DNA from: Canna indica
Taxonomy: Eukaryota > Streptophyta > Magnoliopsida > Zingiberales > Cannaceae
NCBI GenBank assembly: GCA_034359265.1
Contig: CP136890.1
Coordinates: 41,948,501-42,012,500 of the forward strand
Direction of reading: 5' to 3'
DNA length: 64,000 bases
The stretch's first letter is position 1; each line of letters starts with the position of its first letter. The notes beneath the pieces were generated by a model. The model ran no database searches. It saw only the letters and a list, made by a program, of their open reading frames with translations, and was not told where the DNA came from. Position numbers and translations under genes: made by a program. Shown here piece by piece: positions 1 through 12,275 of the stretch.

Positions 1-1977
1 AATTCCTGAAAGCTCAAGGGTATTTTCGTAAATTTCAAGTATTTTTTCAAAAGTTATCAATTTTGCTTCAAACTTTTCAGACATTGTTGAATGATCACTT
101 AAAATGTGTATGTCAAGTTTGAGCTCAAAATGAATTCTCTAAGTTTATTTTTCAGCCTATCTTGATTTCAATAAAAAAAATTGATATTTCTAGCTATCAT
201 TCAAGTTATCAAAATCATTCATATAAATGATTTTACTTAAGCAATGATGTGGATGATCTTAGACATTGAATCAAAATGGTATACATGAGTTTTCATTTAA
301 AGTTTTTGACGAGAAATCAAAGTATCAGAAAAGTGAGTATTTCAAATAAGTGATATTTTGTGTTTTTGAAATCCAACTTCAAAATTCTACTATAAATCAG
401 ATTCTTGATGAAACTTTTTAAAATTTTTACTGAATAAACTAAATTTTCCAATGAAGGTGCAGTTTCAGGAATTAGTTAAAAAAGAAATTTTCTACATTTT
501 TTTAGAAATAACTAAAAATGCTAAAATTTCAATGGCATTTTCGTAATTTCAGTTATTTTTCAAAACATATTCAGTTTTCATTCAAACTTTTATGACACCA
601 CATAATTGTCTTGTAAAGAGTGTATGTAAAGTTTTAGATAAAAATTATGTCATTAAGTCAAGATATCAATCTAGTATGATTTCATTCAAAACTAAGCTAG
701 TTATCATGAAACTTGCTAAGTGTCAATCTTATCATTTACATATGGTTTTTCAAATTTAAACCTTTGGGCACCTAACATGAGTAACTATAAATATGTTTCT
801 CAAATATGGATTGAAAATGAGATATCTATATCAATTTGCTGACTTGGGTTAACTTGGTTTAAAAGAGGTTATCACGAAATGACCTCTATGTCATTTTATC
901 CATATCTTTATGAATTTTTTATTCTAAATGCATGGAAATATGTCATACCTATTTCTAAACATGTTTATGAAATTTGGACTTAAAATGAAGTGTCCAAGTT
1001 GATTTGTTGACTTGGGTCAAACTTTTACAAGCTTAAGTCCTCTAAAGTGATCTGGTTATCACTTTGTTCATCTACACATGAATTTTCAAGTTTAAACACT
1101 TAGAATCATGTCATGTGTGTATCTAAACATGTTTACCAACTACTAACTCAAAATGAGGTCTCTAATATGAATTTCAACCTAGAGCAAGTTTCATTTAATC
1201 AAGATATCATTAAATTGCCTAGTTATCAAAATTTTACCTACTCTTGAAATTTCATAGATTTATCCTGCAATATCAATCATGAGTATAGAGACATCATTAA
1301 ACATGAACATTCAATTATTATACAAAGATTTTTGCAAAATTAAACTCATAGCTCATTCTTGGAAATTTTGCCAAACTTGTCTTTTTTTACTTTTCAATTT
1401 TCTTCATGATAGCACATAGCCTTCCATTAACATTCTCAACTTGCAAGTAGACTTCATTAGTAGATTTAATGAAAATAAAGCTACTAGCAAGCAACCCAAA
1501 TCAAATAGCAAAGAGAAGAATCAAGTATCATTTTTAAAATCCACTTTGCTAAATAGTTTGAAATCCGTTTCAAAATATATTATCATGAATCCGAAACGAA
1601 TCAAGAGATATCAAAATATGAAATATTTAAAAATTAGATCCCCAACCCTTCCTATTGGTTGAAAACCGAAAGGCCACTTGAGCCTATGATTTGGAACCGC
1701 AAGGTTGCATGAGCTCGTTATAGGCTACTAAGGTCACTGAAGAGACTGGAAGTCAAAAAATCAAGAATATTTTTGAAACTCATATCGAGATCGGAAATCA
1801 ACTAGAATTGAGCATAGTATCATAATTTTCAACCAAGGTAAAACAAATCAAGTTAGATGATGATACCGAAATAATTTTGATGCCAACTTTACCTAAGGCA
1901 TCTAGGTAGCTTGAAGTTGCATCCAAGGGAGGATTCATCATTCAAGTCTTTGGTCAACTTCAACTCATCACTTTCCT
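1..1977 (-). repeat. Non-coding interior downstream of gag
   Basis: This stretch has no gene. It is AT-rich and matches, in reverse, the region after gag in the element at 17494-27210; for example 1640-1760 corresponds to about 20640-20750. It contains old internal duplications: 17-140 resembles 530-655, about 515 bp apart, and the phrases around 792-858, 958-1030 and 1125-1190 repeat at roughly 165 bp. The short open frames here show no recognisable protein. Confidence 0.6.
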
Positions 1978-3435
1978 TCAACCATATGTGGTAGCTCCCC
2001 CTACAAGAGAACCTGATACTTTTGGTACCCAAATTCCTTCGGGTCCTAGGGGGTTAGTGGGCTTAGGTACCCAAAGTGTCTTCACAACACATGAGTTCAT
2101 TTTAAAAGCACAATCATAGATGATATGCCTATAAACACAACAACAAAAATAATGTCCATTAAATTTCTTCTTTTGATTATGGATATGAGATTTAATATTA
2201 GAATGTTTGACATGTGAACTATGATGAGTATGAGCATTCTTGAGAGAAACATTCATCTTCTTATGATCATGAGGTCAAGAGGTAGGATACTTAATATGAT
2301 AAGCATGAGATGCATGAGTATTCTCAAATGTGTTATTTCTCCTTTTTGGATTCTTAAAGGAAGAAACTTTTGTAAATTCATTTACTATTTTTACTTAATA
2401 CTAAAACTTTTTTTTTCATGTCATCCATGGATTTATATAAAGCATGCATTTGAGATTTCAACATATAATTTTCCTTAATGATTTTTGAATTATCATTTTT
2501 CAAAATCTCATTCTCAATTTTGACACCATTTTTCAAATTTTCATTTTCAAGCTTTAAGTCCTTAAGCTCAAGTTTCAACATATCATGACAAGGATCAGAT
2601 GGGTTATATTTTAATTTCTCATTTTCTAATTCTAGAGCATGCATATGTGAACTAAGTCTAGAATTCTCATTTTTAATCTTTTTGTTTTCTTTATCCTTTT
2701 TCAAAAGCAAGACATACATGTTTTTATACTCATCCATTAATTTATCATAAAACAAATCATGAGAGATAGATGAGTTAATGCTATCATTTTCATTAACATG
2801 ACTAGAAGGAGAAGAGTGTACCTCATTATTATCATTCATGAGGCTATCTTTTGAGATGACTTCATAGTCATGGCAAGAGGACGCTTCACTTGAGTGAAAC
2901 GAGGATGTGGCAGCATTCGACCTCTTCTTTGCCTTGTTCTTCATGGTAGGACAATTCTTCTTCACATGCCCTTTTTCTTTGCACACATGACAAATCACCT
3001 TCCTTTTCCGATTTTTAGTGCTCCTTTGACTAGAGGCACTATGAGCTTCAAAAACCATATTAGTATTGGGTGGATGACAATTGACATCACTCCCCTCATC
3101 AAGTGTATTAAGTAATTCAGTTTTTGCATAATTATAAAGCATGTTTAAACAACCCCAAATATCAAATGCGGAAGTACAATGCATGACCATTTAAAAGATA
3201 CAATTTTCCAAACAAAAAAATAAGCAATTCATAGCTTTAGCATTTGATTCAAACATATTTATTTGTTCTTGAGTCCATGCATTCATGTTATCCTTAGGTT
3301 CAATATATTTAGTTTTTACCATGTCAAATACATCTAAACATTAAGTTTTTAAAAAGTGTACATTCTACTCATGCAAAGACCAATGTTAGACTCATCGAAC
3401 CTAGGAGGTATAGGCGCTACCAACTCTAGTGCCAT
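1978..3435 (-). pseudogene. gag of gag-only retrotransposon (degenerate)
   Basis: The product would be a structural Gag that packages element RNA. The start is placed at the ATG at 3435, by comparison with two other copies in this window. The main open stretch (3190-2378) contains a perfect CX2CX4HX4C zinc knuckle (CHVCKEKGHVKKNC) in a basic context, followed by a long coiled-coil segment rich in LELENEKLK-type heptads. The C-terminal part (2256-1978) is in another frame and carries a Cys/His-rich segment and the phrase WVPKPTNPLGPEGIWVPK, which also occurs in the sister copy. The part upstream of 3190 has frame breaks and a stop. The N-terminus belongs to the copia-type UBN2/DUF4219 gag family by the pattern FDESNIGL...RMYT. 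No pol frame follows. Confidence 0.75.
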
Positions 3436-3488
3436 TTTTTGATCGAGGTTAGATGTAGACGAGATGATGAAATCTCAATCCACGACCT

Positions 3489-3500
3489 GTTCTGATACCA
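3489..3500 (-). other. Primer binding site
   Basis: On the minus strand this reads TGGTATCAGAAC, two bases after the LTR end. It differs at one base from TGGTATCAGAGC, the site complementary to the 3' end of initiator methionine tRNA used by most plant LTR retrotransposons. Confidence 0.8.
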
Positions 3501-3502
3501 AA

Positions 3503-4757
3503 TGTTGGTGAAATGGCCACACTAAAGGGGGGCGGGGGGGTGTATAGTGTATTAACTAATCAATTAGCCTAAATTCGATTTTAAATATTTTCTTAAACTA
3601 CTTAGGCAATTCACAATTTAACCACTAAACACGGAAGCGATTAATGATAAAGTAATTAACACAAATAATATATCAATGCTAACACAACAATTTATAGTGG
3701 TTCGACCCCAATGTCTACTCCACTACCTAAGAACCGCGCTTAGGATTTCACACCTAAATCCACTAAATTACGAGTAGCTTACAATCGAGGACTTTACACT
3801 GGAAAGACCCTACACTCACCTCGAAGGCACTTCCACACCCGGAAGTATTCTGCCTTCCTACCGAGTGAGCTTTCCCACCTCAATTCCTAAGACGTACTCC
3901 TAACCTAGTTTACACAAGTGGCTTTATACCTTCTTTACCAAGGATACCACTCAATCACATGACCAAACACTAGGTCTTCTTACAAGATCAAGTAAATCAG
4001 AGTAAAACAAATAAAAAACAAATCTACCAAATGAGAAGACTTCTTCTTCTTGAGCCTAGCACCCTTGAAGAACCCTCTAATGAAGAACACTTGAAGGTGA
4101 GGGATCAAGAGCTAGGTTTTAAGGATTTGATCAAGAAAGAGCTTTGGAGATGATAAGGATCACTCTTTGAGGTTTAGAAGCATTGCTAATCATGAGGGAG
4201 AGAGATTGAGGTGGGTATTTATAACCCCCCAACTCATAAGGCTCGTTAACGAGCATTTTTCTGTCCGTTGCCGATGCTCGGTCCCTTGTCGACCGAGTGA
4301 CCGCCGAGCGACTGAAGGCCTTCTGCCAATACTAGGCATCATTCGGTTGATCAGCTGGTCGACCAAAATACCCTACTCCAACTATTCGGCTTTTGCCGGT
4401 CGACCATTCGGTCGATCAAATCTGGGCAGAGGCTGATTTTTCGTGTATTTTTCTTGCGCGCTTCATTTTCAGGTTCCGGCCTTCAGCGTGCGTCAGCTTG
4501 AAGAGCTTTCCAGATGTTCTCTAGACTCTTCCAAGGCGTCTTGGGTGCATACTTCAAACTTCTAGAAATTTTCGCAACGAAGCCGAATGCGTCGACCAAT
4601 GTCCTTCTGATTTTTCGATTTCTCTGATATTTCCAATTGTGGACATCGAGTGCTAACCGATATGGAACTTGAAAATATTTCTCAATGAAACATTAGTTCC
4701 ATGTTTGTTATCATCAAATCCGAGATTAAGACCAAGATAGAAAACCGTAGGCCAACA
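3503..4757 (-). repeat. 5' LTR of gag-only element (1255 bp)
   Basis: On the minus strand it begins TGTTGGCC and ends CACCAACA. It holds a TATAAATA box (complement of 4216-4223) and a cluster of GTCGAC palindromes at 4285-4420. The last ~650 bp match the LTRs at 5885-6726, 7472-9085, 12276-13465 and 17494-18948, including the phrase about a two-step 'cctaagcg...gcttagg' block. A G run at 3529-3540 near its end is an expanded homopolymer. The base just outside (4758) begins one arm of the inverted repeat described below. Confidence 0.85.
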
Positions 4758-5317
4758 CGGAAGACCATCTTCCTTTCCAATTTCGTTCTCCGGTGAGTGG
4801 TTTCCCTTGTTCCCTATAAAGGTTTTCTATTCATGTCAGCCTCCCCTTGTTTTTTATGAGTTTTCTAAAATATTTCTTGTATCGTCGTGATTTATTGGAT
4901 GGTAGATGTTTGGATTGTCATGTTTTTGCGGTCCCAGTCTTTCGGTATGAATTGCCCTAGACTTCAAGGGCCGACCAAACCTTAGAAAGAGAGGTAGTCT
5001 ATGTGCTCGACAAGGATTGGGTAGATTACACTCCCTACTAGTCGTGCAAATTGAATACCCAAAGAGGAAGACAAGGGGGGAGAACGGTCGGTCGCATGGG
5101 GTACCCTACGGCAAGGGTGTGGTCGGTCGGCTTTAAGCCATGAAGTTCACTGATTAAATTCTTAGAAATTCCAGATCTATTCCTTATATTATTCATGAAT
5201 TTTATATGTATTTAATTGTGTGGAAATGGAATTTATTGGGCCGGCTACATTAGAATTACCCTAGAGATTAGGGGTAGGCCGGGTAGGGGTGTTTTCATAA
5301 TTTTTGAGACAACTACG
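4758..5317 (+). repeat. Inverted-repeat arm 1, gypsy LTR segment
   Basis: This 560-bp segment is an inverted copy of 6912-7471, about 95% identical by eye. Arm 2 joins, across a solo LTR, to the proximal 3' LTR of the Tekay-like element at 9086-9521, so arm 1 is most simply a second LTR fragment of that family in opposite orientation. It carries a cggtgagtggtttccc phrase similar to one in the gypsy LTR at 52690-52740. No gene is seen. Confidence 0.7.
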
Positions 5318-5884
5318 ACACTGTAGGTTCTTGATACACCTTGTCATGACATTATACATTCTAGGATGACTACTAAAAATATTTGTAGGGACACATGTAT
5401 GCGAACTCTTAGGATACAACCTATACTTTAGAGATAATGTCGTAGAATGTGAATTATTAGAAAAACGGTTTGGATTTGATTTATCAATTTAGCATGGAAT
5501 TTACTTTGGTTAAACTCTTGATATTAATAGTAGATAAATGTTACATTTTTGGGGAAGAAAAATATATGGATAAGGGTAGAGACATGATATGCACATATAG
5601 GCCGGTTCCTACAGCTACGGGATTCCGGGTTTATCTTGGAAGCTTGTGTAATTATCCACATGTTTTACAACATTAAAATTCTAGATAAATTCATGAAAAA
5701 TAAGTTTATTTATTGTATTAATATTACTGATTTTTGGTAGAATTAATGCTTTATTCAATTTCTATTCGGGTTTATATATTTTGCTTCTACAGATTGCAAA
5801 GACAAGCGGGGCTTGTGTTACCCGATGAGGAAATTGTTTTGCATATTCTATGCTTGTGGATATTATATATGAGGTCCTTGGGAT
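5318..5884. other. Gene-free spacer, probable LTR remainder
   Basis: No coding sequence is recognised. The sequence continues arm 1 without an obvious break and may be the rest of the same gypsy LTR; phrases such as ggccggttcctac and ccgggtttatcttgg suggest repeat origin, but no second copy is present in the window to prove it. Confidence 0.4.
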
Positions 5885-6726
5885 GTGATTCAAGGACAAC
5901 AGCGGGCAACAACGACTCTTTTTTGAGCCGTTGTGTTGTGTTTCATGATAGCCTTCCTCTTGGGCTCTTTATATAAACATATACCCATCCTTCCTATGAT
6001 CTTCCAATGCTTCATGAAACATCCTTTGACACCTACAAGCTTTGATTGAGCCAACTTTGTTGAAACCCTAGCTTTCTACATTGTATTTCTTGAGTTTGCC
6101 TTCAAGCTTGATTTGATTCATCATCAAGGCATCAAGAGGAGCTAGGATTCATTGTGTTGGAGCTAAGTATTTGTGTTGTTGTATTTTTGCTTCATTACTT
6201 GTATATTTTATTATTTATTTCATTGTATTTGAACTTGTGTAAACCTAGGTTGCTAGGTTTGATTGAGTTGGTAGTTGACTTGGTATTAAGGCTTAAATCC
6301 ACCATTGTAAACTTACTTTACTAGGATTAGTTGAGTTGTCCCTTAGGTTGAGGTGGGAGAGTGATTTTGATAGGAAGGTGGGATACTTCCGGGTGTGGAA
6401 GTGCCTTCGGTTTGAGAGCGAAGACTTTTCGGTGCAAAGTCCTCTTTGTAAGGGAAACGATATAATCTAGTAAAGCTAGTTTGGAAATCCTAAGCGGGGT
6501 GCTTAGGTAGTGGAGTAGGCATTAGGACCGAACCACTATAAATCGCATTGTGTTAGCATTATTTTCCTTGCATTTCTTATTGCTTATCATTTATATCTTG
6601 TTTCTGCTTACTACTCGATTTGTGAATTGCCTAAGTAGTTTAAGAAAAGATTAAAACCAGAATTAGGCAAAAAGATTTAGATAACACAATATTCATCCCC
6701 CCTCTAGTGTGGCCATTTCACCAACA
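5885..6726 (+). repeat. LTR fragment of the gag-only family (3' part)
   Basis: The segment runs from a TATATAAA box (about 5969-5976) to the family's LTR end GGCCATTTCACCAACA at 6726. It contains the family's conserved block of alternating 'gtgcttaggtagtggagtagg' type sequence around 6500-6525. The promoter-proximal, palindrome-rich part is missing. The left boundary is approximate, because the join to 5318-5884 has no clear signature. Confidence 0.65.
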
Positions 6727-6911
6727 ACCACTACACATACATAATAGTGAATTATTCATCTCCCCATTCACTGTACACAATTCAACTACACTACACATCA
6801 TTCCACATACATAAAACATAGAATTCTACATTCCACATACATAAAACTTAGAATTACACATAGTCCATCCAAAATCAAGTAATTCAACTACAGATAATCC
6901 ACATCAATCCA
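6727..6911. repeat. Short AT-rich spacer with a 30-bp tandem duplication
   Basis: Two copies of a 30-bp unit beginning cattccacatacataaaac lie at 6799-6828 and 6829-6858, with near matches on either side. No gene is seen. Confidence 0.7.
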
Positions 6912-7471
6912 CGTAGTTGTCTCAAAAATTATGAAAACACCCCTACCCGGCCTACCCCTAATCTCTAGGGTAGTTCTAATGTAGTCGGCCCAATAAATTC
7001 CAATTCCACACAATTAAATACATATAAAATTCATGAATAATATAAGGAATAAATCTGAAATTTCTAAGAATTTAATCAGTGAACTTCATGGCTTAAAGCC
7101 GACCGGCCACACCCTTGCCGTAGGGTACCCCATGCGGCTGGCCATTCTCCCCCCTTGTCTTCCTCTTTGGGTATTCAATTTACACGACGAGTAGGGAGTG
7201 TAATCTACCCAATCCTTGTCGAGCACATAGGCTACCCCTCTTTCTAAGGTTTGGTCGGCCCTTGAAGTTTAGGGCAATTCATATCGGAAGACTGGGACCG
7301 TAAAAACATGATAATCCAAACATCTATCATCCGATAAATCACGACGATACAAGAAAAATCTTAGAAAACTCATAAACAACAAGGGGCGGCTGACATGAAT
7401 AGAAAACCTTTATAGGGAACAAGGGAAACCACTCACCGGAGAAGGAAATTGGAAAGGAAGATGGTCTTCCA
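6912..7471 (-). repeat. Inverted-repeat arm 2, distal part of Tekay-like 3' LTR
   Basis: Inverted partner of 4758-5317. Removing the solo LTR at 7472-9085 and one copy of its 5-bp duplication joins this arm to 9086-9521, giving one gypsy LTR on the minus strand. No gene is present. Confidence 0.65.
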
Positions 7472-9085
7472 TGTTGGCCTAAGGTTTTCTACCTTGGTCT
7501 TAATATCGGTTTTGATGATAACAAACCTGGAACTAATGTTTCGTTGAGAAATCTTTCAGGTTCCAAGTTGGTTAGCGCTCGACGTCCCTGATCGAAAAAA
7601 TCGAAGAAATCGGCAAGGACGCTCGTCGACGCTCGGGATTCTTCGAGAAGTTAGAGTTTAGATTTAGGGTGTCTAGAATGTGGTGTAATCTTCTTTATGA
7701 TTCAAAGAACCCAAAAACCAATCCCGAACCCCAAAACATGAAAACCCAAAAATCGTCCTGAAATTCACTAAGCCTAGGGAGCTCCTTGGAGGGCTATATG
7801 ACCTAGATATTTTCTTGACACAAAAAATGGCGGTAATTGTTCCTTGGGTAAAAACTAGATAATGATATATTTTTAATGAATTTTTGGAAGCCTTTAGCAT
7901 ACCCATATTTTACCCGGGAGATTAGAAAATTTTCATTTTTCGAAAATTTGTACTAGACCCCAAAAACTATATTTTGATTCTTAAGGATTTTGATTTTTTT
8001 AGATATTTTTAATGAATCCAAAATGAGGGTAATCCTTATATAACATTTATGTTTTAAAGTTAAGTTAGTAAATATTTAGTAGACTTAGCAAAGATGGAAC
8101 CCAAACGAGTAGAAAATCTACCCTAACCAAACTGCCTTGCCCAGATTCGATCGACCGACTGGTCGACTGGTGGCATTTCGGTCGATCGGCGGCATTTCGG
8201 TCGACTGAACATTGCCCAGAATGAGCAGAATGCCCGGTCGCTCGGGCAGTCGCTTGGTCGATCGATCAGACAAGCGATCGACGCGCTGTAACGGGCAAAA
8301 AATCGCATGTTGAGAAGAGAGAGCTCTCTCTTCTCTTCATGGCTTATAAATAAGAAGCCATGAGAGCCTTCCTTCATAATGTTGATCACCTCTAACCTCC
8401 TTGAGCCAGCTCTTGATCAATTCTAAGCCTTCATTGAGCAAATCTTTTGAAAACCCTAGCTTGAACCTTTCAAAAGGCATCTTGAAAGGCAAATCTCCTT
8501 GATTAAGCCTTTACTTCATTGCTTCATCATCAAAGGCATCAAGAGGAAGCTAGGAATCTTGTTGTAGAGCTAAGTAATTTATTGTTTGATTTATTGCTCC
8601 ATTTAGTGTTGTATTTTCTTGTTTATTCTTTGTATTTGAGTTTGTATAAGACCTAGAGTGTAGGTCTTGAAATTGGATTGCAGCCTTGGTGTTTGAGGTT
8701 TAAATCCACTGGTGTAAACATAGTTTGTTAGGATTAGTTGAGTTGTCCTTAGGTTGAGGTGCGAGAGTGCTCTCGGTAGGAAGGCGGGATACTTTCCGGT
8801 GTAAAGTCCTCATTGTAAGGAAACTAATTAATCTAGTTAAACTAGTTTGGAAATCCTAAGCGGGATGCTTAGGTAGTGGAGTAAGCATTGGGGCCGACCA
8901 CAATAAATCATTGTGTTAGCATTGTTATCTCTGTTTGTGCTAAATTGCTTTATTATTGCTTCCGCATTTAGTTGATAAATTGCAACTTTCCTAAGTAGTT
9001 TAAGAAAAGTTTAAAATCGGAGTTAGGCGAAAGATTTAGATAACACACTATTCACCCCCCTTCTAGTGTGTCTGTTGCACCAACA
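7472..9085 (+). repeat. Solo LTR of the gag-only family (1614 bp)
   Basis: It begins TGTTGGCC, ends GCACCAACA, and is flanked by TTCCA (7467-7471) and TTCCG (9086-9090), a 5-bp target duplication with one change. It has a TATAAATA box at 8345-8352 and a GTCGAC/GATCGA-rich cluster at 8145-8285. It is longer than its relatives because of about 440 bp of extra sequence near 7660-8100. No internal region or second LTR is present, so it is the product of LTR-LTR recombination. Confidence 0.85.
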
Positions 9086-9521
9086 TTCCGCACCTTCCGC
9101 GTCAACGAAATCCGGGTGTGCCACCAAGTCCCAAGCCTCCCACGTCTTCTCCTTGGTTTGGACGCCCAAAGGGGTGTACGGCTGCTGCTATGAGCAGTGC
9201 GCCCCTGTGGGGAAAGGTTTTAATACAAAAACTCCATTCGTCAAATGACTAAAATGCCCCTTAGCTTAAGTCAAGTCTAAAATAAGCCATAAGTCGATCA
9301 ATACAAGCCTAATTCTAGTTCCGTTTGAACCTCCGGACTCATCTCGAACTCAACTACTCATCTAAGGACTAATCAAAGTTAGATAATTTAATTACCTTGC
9401 ACACAAAGGCCAATCTTCAATTCATGTGCTTCGGCGTTTCATCCGGCCTATCCTGGAACGCGACCAAATTATCCCGCTGAAATAATTGAATAAAAATATT
9501 TTAAAAATTACGGGTATTACA
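9086..9521 (-). repeat. Proximal part of the Tekay-like 3' LTR
   Basis: On the minus strand it starts TGTAATACCCG directly after a polypurine tract, which defines the LTR start. A second, diverged copy of this segment lies at 35266-35610. It continues beyond the solo LTR into 7471-6912. Confidence 0.8.
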
Positions 9522-9533
9522 CTCTTCCCCCTT
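9522..9533 (-). other. Polypurine tract
   Basis: The minus strand reads AAGGGGGAAGAG immediately before TGTAATACCCG. This is the plus-strand primer site of the Tekay-like element and fixes the 3' LTR boundary. Confidence 0.85.
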
Positions 9534-9555
9534 GAAGAAAATTCATCCTAAAATT

Positions 9556-12275
9556 TTGGGTTAGATAAAACTCACCACATCATCAAATAGATAAGGGTAT
9601 TTCTCCTGCATGTCACACTCCACCTCCCAGGTGGCCTCCTAACTAGAGTGGTGCTCCTAGCGGACCTTGACGAAGGGTACCTCCTTGGATCTATGCTTCT
9701 GAACCTACATGTCCAGAATCTCAACGGGCCTCTCCTCAAACGAGATTGTTGTATCCACCTCGACCACTATAGGCTCAAGAATGTGCGACTCATCTCTGAC
9801 ATACCGCTTAAGCATCGACACATGAAACACAGGATGTACTTTGTCCAAACTTGGTGGTAGGGCCAACTAATAGGCCACAGCTCCTTTACACCGCAGAATA
9901 GGGAAGGGTCCAATAAACCTGGGACTTAATTTTCCTTTCTTGCCAAATCTCAACACACCATTCATAGGGGATATCTTTAGGAAAACCATGTCTCCCTTAG
10001 GAAACTTAACATGTTGGGCCTTCCCATCAGCATACATCTTTTGATGGCTCTGAGTTGCCAAGAGTGGCTCTATGATCAATTCCACTTTATCAACGGCATC
10101 CTGCACCAGATCTGGTCCAATCATCTGAGCCTAACCAGCCTTGAACTAGCCCATCGGGGATCTACATCTACGCCCATATAAGGCTTCGAAAGGTGCCATC
10201 CCGATGCTACTCTGGTAGTGTAATTATAGGCAAACTCTACCAGAGGCAGGTACTTCTGCCAACCATCCTCAAAGTTCAGGACACAGGCTCTCAACATATC
10301 GTCTAGAGTTTGAATAGTCCTCTTCGACTGTCCGTCGGTCTGCGGATAGAAGGCGGTGCTGAACCTCACCTAAGTGCCCATGGCCTCCTGAAAGGACTAC
10401 GAAAATTTGGCTGTAAATTGGGTACCTCGATCATATATGACCATCACCAGGATCCTATGATCAATGTAAATCTCACAAGCCTCCCCATACAGGTAGTGCC
10501 ACCACAACTTGAGAGCGAAAACAATGGCAGCCAACTCCAAGTCATGGGTCGGATAGTTCTTCTCATGGTTTTTCAACTGCTTGGATGCATAAGCAATCAT
10601 TCTACCATGCTGCATCAGCATGCACCCTAGGCTGACCCGCGAGGCATCGTAATAAACCACAAATCCTCCTGAACTCGATGGCAAAGTCAACATTAGTGCT
10701 GAGGTCAAACAATCCTTATGCTTCTGAAAGCTCTCCTCACACTTGTCGTCCCAGACAAATTTCACATTTTTCTACATCAACAGAGTAAGAGGAGAGGCTA
10801 ACTGCAAAAAATTCTCAATTTTTTTTTTGATAATACCCTGCAAGACCCAAGAAACTCCGGATCTCAATCACGCTAGTCGGTCGTTCCCAATTTTGAACCG
10901 CCTCAACCTTTACAGGGTCTACCTTCACCCCTTCTCTCGACACAACATGCCTAACAAATCCCACACTGCTCAGCCAGAATTCATACTTGGAGAATTTTGT
11001 GGAAAGCTAATTTTCTCTGAGGGTCTCTAGAACTAGTCTCAAGTGCTCGCGGTGCTCAGCCTTGGATCTAGAATATACCAGAATGTCATCAATGAATATG
11101 ATAACAAACCGGTCCAAAAATTCCTTGAACACTCTATTCATCAGATCCATGAAAGCTGCAAGCGCATTCGTAAGCCCAAAGGACATAACCAAAGACTCGT
11201 AGTGGCCATATCTCGTCCTAAAGGCCGTCTTCTGCACATCCTGATCCCGGATCCACAAGTGGTGATACTCTAATCTCATGTCGATCTTAGAGAACCACTA
11301 TGCCCTTGCAACTCATCAAAGAGGTCGACAATCCTCGGGGCGGATAACGATTCTTGATCATCACCTTATTCAGTCACCTGTAGTCTATGCACATGCGCAT
11401 CGACCCATCTTTCTTTTTAACAAACAACACAAACACCCCCATAGGGACAAACTAGGGCGAATGAAGCCCAAATCCATCAACTCCTGGAACTGAACCATCA
11501 ATTCTCTCAACTCCGCTGGTGCCATCCGATATGGGGGAATAGAAATGGGTTTCACCCCAGGCTGCAAATTGATGCAGAACTCAATCTCCCGCATAGGTGC
11601 TAACCTCGGAAGCTCATCAGGAAACACATCAGGGAAATCCCTAACTACCGATGTTCTCCCTACTCACCAGCCCTACACGTAGTCTCCCCAGCCACAGATA
11701 CAAAGGCTAAGAATGACTGATAACCACAGGCAAGTAATTTCCGGGCTCCAAGGGCTGAGATCACCCCAAAGGACTCCCCTCTGCCCTCACCCTAGAAAGT
11801 GAAAGAGGGCAAGTCAGGCTTCTTGAAGGTAACTGTCTTGGCCCTGCAGTCCAGTGACATATAATGAGAAGACAACCAATCCATGCCTAGAACAACATTG
11901 ATCTCAAGGGTCGGTAGAAGTACCAACTCTGCTTCCAGAACATGCCCACAAACTATAACCTCACAGCCCCTATAGATCGTCTAAACCAGAATGGACTAGC
12001 CTACAGGTGTTGACACAACCAAAGGTGTAGGCAAAATATTTCTTTCCTTTTTAGCCTGGATGCAAATATAGCATACATTAAAGAATGTGTAGCACCCAAA
12101 TCAACTAAGACAAAAGTTGGTAAGGAAAAACTATAACTATACTTGACACAACGGTCTTTGACGCCTCAACGTCCTCCCGTGTCATGGTAAAGACACGTGC
12201 AGAGGCTCTCCCATCTGCACGCTGCTGGCCCGATGCCTGAGGGTGATTCTTCTATGCAACCGACGCTATAGTTAC
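9556..12275 (-). pseudogene. Tekay-like pol: degenerate PR, RT, RNase H, integrase, chromodomain
   Basis: Reading on the minus strand, 12275-11640 should hold the protease but is full of stops. RT starts at FPDELPRLAPMREIEF (11627) and continues after a frame change through 11279-11007, with the catalytic FIDD box followed by ILVYSRS. RNase H (10765 on) shows [15 protein letters not shown] and TYDLELAA-like text, but after YIDHR it passes directly into [11 protein letters not shown], which is integrase; roughly 250 residues have been lost. The rest of integrase keeps [18 protein letters not shown] (10369-10310). Residues around 9780-9560 form a chromodomain (PVEILDMQ, VKVRWEHHS, EATWEVE) in the Tekay style. 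At least six stops or frame changes make it non-functional. Confidence 0.82.

Larger units (their letters stand above)
1..4757 (-). mobile_element. Gag-only (TR-GAG-like) LTR retrotransposon, 5' part
   Basis: Read on the minus strand the order is LTR (4757-3503), a TGGTATCAGA-type primer binding site, a gag reading frame (3435-1978), then about 2 kb without coding potential to the window edge. No protease, integrase or reverse transcriptase follows gag. A related element at 17494-27210 has the same plan, so this is a non-autonomous family, not one deleted copy. The 3' LTR lies outside the window, so no target-site duplication can be read. The family resembles the 'terminal repeat with GAG' class described in plants; that match is my inference. 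Such elements would need enzymes from a copia relative to move. Confidence 0.78.
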
